This document shows, one piece after another, positions 4,077 to 5,042 of a DNA stretch of 5,042 bases. The notes under the pieces were generated by a model. The model was given only the letters and a program-made list of their open reading frames with translations. It was not told the DNA's origin and did not search any database. The position numbers and the translations under genes were made by a program. Location: assembly GCA_905215095.1 (NCBI GenBank), contig CAJMOL010000142.1, positions 1-5,042 on the forward strand. The letters are read 5' to 3'. The stretch comes from an uncultured bacterium (GTDB taxonomy: Bacteria; Actinomycetota; Coriobacteriia; Coriobacteriales; Coriobacteriaceae). The first letter of the stretch is position 1; each line of letters opens with the position of its first letter.

Positions 4077-5042
4077 CTACTCTGTGGTGTCGTTGTCCTC
4101 GGCAAGTTGGGGGAACACGGCGTCCTTGGGCATGGTGGCCTTCGTCAGCGAAGTGAGCTTTTTGCTCAGCGACGTGTCCGTCTTGACCAGGTCGCTGAGC
4201 GTCACGATCTTGTAGCCGTCGGCAATGAGGCCGTCGATAATCTGCGGCAGCGCCTCGAGCGTCTGCTCGGCGCACTCATCGCTATCGGTGAGCAGCACGA
4301 TATTGCCCGGCGTCACCGAATCGAGCACCGTCGAGACCTGCTCGTCGGCACCGTTGAGCAGCCAGTCGCCCGAGTCAATATTCCACGAGACCACGGCGGA
4401 GACCAGGTCCATCGCATCAATCCAGTTTTGCTCGTCAAAGGCAGCGTAGGGAGCACGCAGCAGCATCGTCTTCACGCCGGTCGCCGACTTAATCGCATCG
4501 GTGCCTTTCGCGATCTGCTCGCGTACCGCCTCACGGTCCTGGCCCTTGAGCGAATCGTCGCTGTAGCTGTTGGATCCGATCTCGCACCCGGCATCGACAA
4601 TCGCCTTGGCCGTGGCAGGCGAGGCCTCGGCCGCATCGCCCGAAAGGAAGAACGTCGCGGTGACGCCCTTTTCCTTGAGCACCTGCAAGATCTGCTTGGT
4701 AGCGCCGCTCGGGCCCTCGTCAAACGTCAGCGCCACGTACTTTTTGTTGCCCTTGGGCGCCACGCCGGCGCACGCAACAACGCAATCGGTGGCGGGCACA
4801 ACCTCGCCGCGGTCTTGCGTCTTGCCCGACTGCTCACCAACCCACACCTCGGATCGGCCCTGGACACCCCATGTCTGCACATACTCGATAGCGCCCGTGC
4901 CCTCGACCTTGAGCTTGGGCTCGATAACCGTAGCCTGAACCTCGTGCTTCTCGTAGGTGTTACGGCCATCCTTGACCGTCACCTTCTCGCCACCCTCAAG
5001 TTCGCGGCTATCCCATTTGCCCTGCTTCACGCGCTTGCCGTC
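4077..5042 (-). CDS. NodB-fold polysaccharide deacetylase-like protein, probably inactive (N-terminus outside window)
   Basis: The frame is open to the right edge; 321 C-terminal residues are visible (numbered from the edge). Residues 1-100 are a beta-rich, hydrophilic region with a faint resemblance to G5-type domains (low confidence). Residues about 101-290 follow the carbohydrate esterase 4/NodB layout: motif 1 TFDEGPS (106-112; family TFDDGP), motif 2 SNSYSD (157-162; family HTxxH), motif 3 RAPY (196-199), motif 4 WNIDSGDW (220-227), motif 5 LLTD (250-253; family LLHD). Both metal-binding His of motif 2 are Asn and Asp, the second Asp of motif 1 is Glu, and the motif 5 His is Thr. The known metal-dependent N-deacetylase chemistry is therefore unlikely, and a binding or structural role at the cell surface is inferred. 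The GTG at 5030 is in frame but the frame runs on through it (DGKRVKQGKW), so it is not the start. The tail after 290 is polar and ends in TAG at 4079-4077. Confidence 0.8.
   Translation of the reverse strand, partial: DGKRVKQGKWDSRELEGGEKVTVKDGRNTYEKHEVQATVIEPKLKVEGTGAIEYVQTWGVQGRSEVWVGEQSGKTQDRGEVVPATDCVVACAGVAPKGNKKYVALTFDEGPSGATKQILQVLKEKGVTATFFLSGDAAEASPATAKAIVDAGCEIGSNSYSDDSLKGQDREAVREQIAKGTDAIKSATGVKTMLLRAPYAAFDEQNWIDAMDLVSAVVSWNIDSGDWLLNGADEQVSTVLDSVTPGNIVLLTDSDECAEQTLEALPQIIDGLIADGYKIVTLSDLVKTDTSLSKKLTSLTKATMPKDAVFPQLAEDNDTTE

Noticed and set aside
5028..5030. GTG as start of the NodB-fold gene
   Set aside because: The frame stays open to the window edge through DGKR, there is no ribosome binding site in the few upstream bases, and an exported protein would need a signal peptide that is not seen here.
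1..5042. CRISPR arrays, tRNA or rRNA genes
   Set aside because: No regularly spaced direct repeats, and no tRNA T-loop or acceptor patterns or rRNA-like stretches were seen on either strand.

Overview
The window is high-GC bacterial DNA carrying three minus-strand genes and the tail of one plus-strand gene. Several features suggest a gut actinobacterium of the class Coriobacteriia (Collinsella or Eggerthella-like). The protein composition is Ala/Asp-rich, GTG and TTG starts are used, and the central gene pair is a PRC-barrel/MgtE-domain protein next to an NRAMP-related transporter of the magnesium (NRMT) type, a clade characterised in Eggerthella lenta. The taxonomic assignment is inference; no rRNA or other marker is present.

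Layout. Bases 1-87 hold the C-terminal 28 codons of an unrecognised plus-strand protein, followed by a perfect 18-bp GC-rich hairpin (111-148). Bases 149-632 carry no convincing gene. They contain an AT-richer 231-bp element (320-550) bounded by 32-bp inverted repeats (30 of 32 positions match), which looks like a non-autonomous mobile or MITE-like element. Next is a clear minus-strand intrinsic terminator (581-614) for the gene that ends at 633.

Bases 633-3748 are a tight minus-strand two-gene unit. The first gene (3748 to 1904) encodes a 614-residue MgtE-like protein: tandem PRC-barrel-like regions, MgtE_N helical domain, paired CBS domains and five membrane segments. The membrane part lacks the hallmark motifs of MgtE channels. 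The second gene (1895 to 633) is an 11-helix NRAMP-fold transporter. Its ion-site motifs are not the transition-metal DPGN/MPH forms but the NRMT-like forms NDAGG/APW. The second start lies 8 nt beyond the first stop, and its ribosome binding site overlaps that stop codon, so the two are probably translationally coupled. Together they read as a Mg2+ uptake or homeostasis module: a Mg2+-sensing MgtE-type protein plus a Mg2+/Mn2+ permease.

Bases 3749-4076 separate this unit from the upstream gene. They hold a plausible extended -10 promoter and an approximately 200-nt leader. The leader has several possible hairpins, two mutually exclusive pairings, and a GC-rich hairpin whose arm runs into a Shine-Dalgarno sequence. 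It does not match the known M-box Mg2+ riboswitch by eye. The start region is ambiguous: the strongest ribosome binding site and ATG codons are in a different frame from the MgtE-like protein, which itself opens with TTG.

Bases 4077-5042 are the C-terminal 321 codons of a protein with a NodB (polysaccharide deacetylase) fold. Its start lies outside the window. Both metal-binding histidines and the motif-5 histidine are replaced, so it is probably a catalytically inactive relative.
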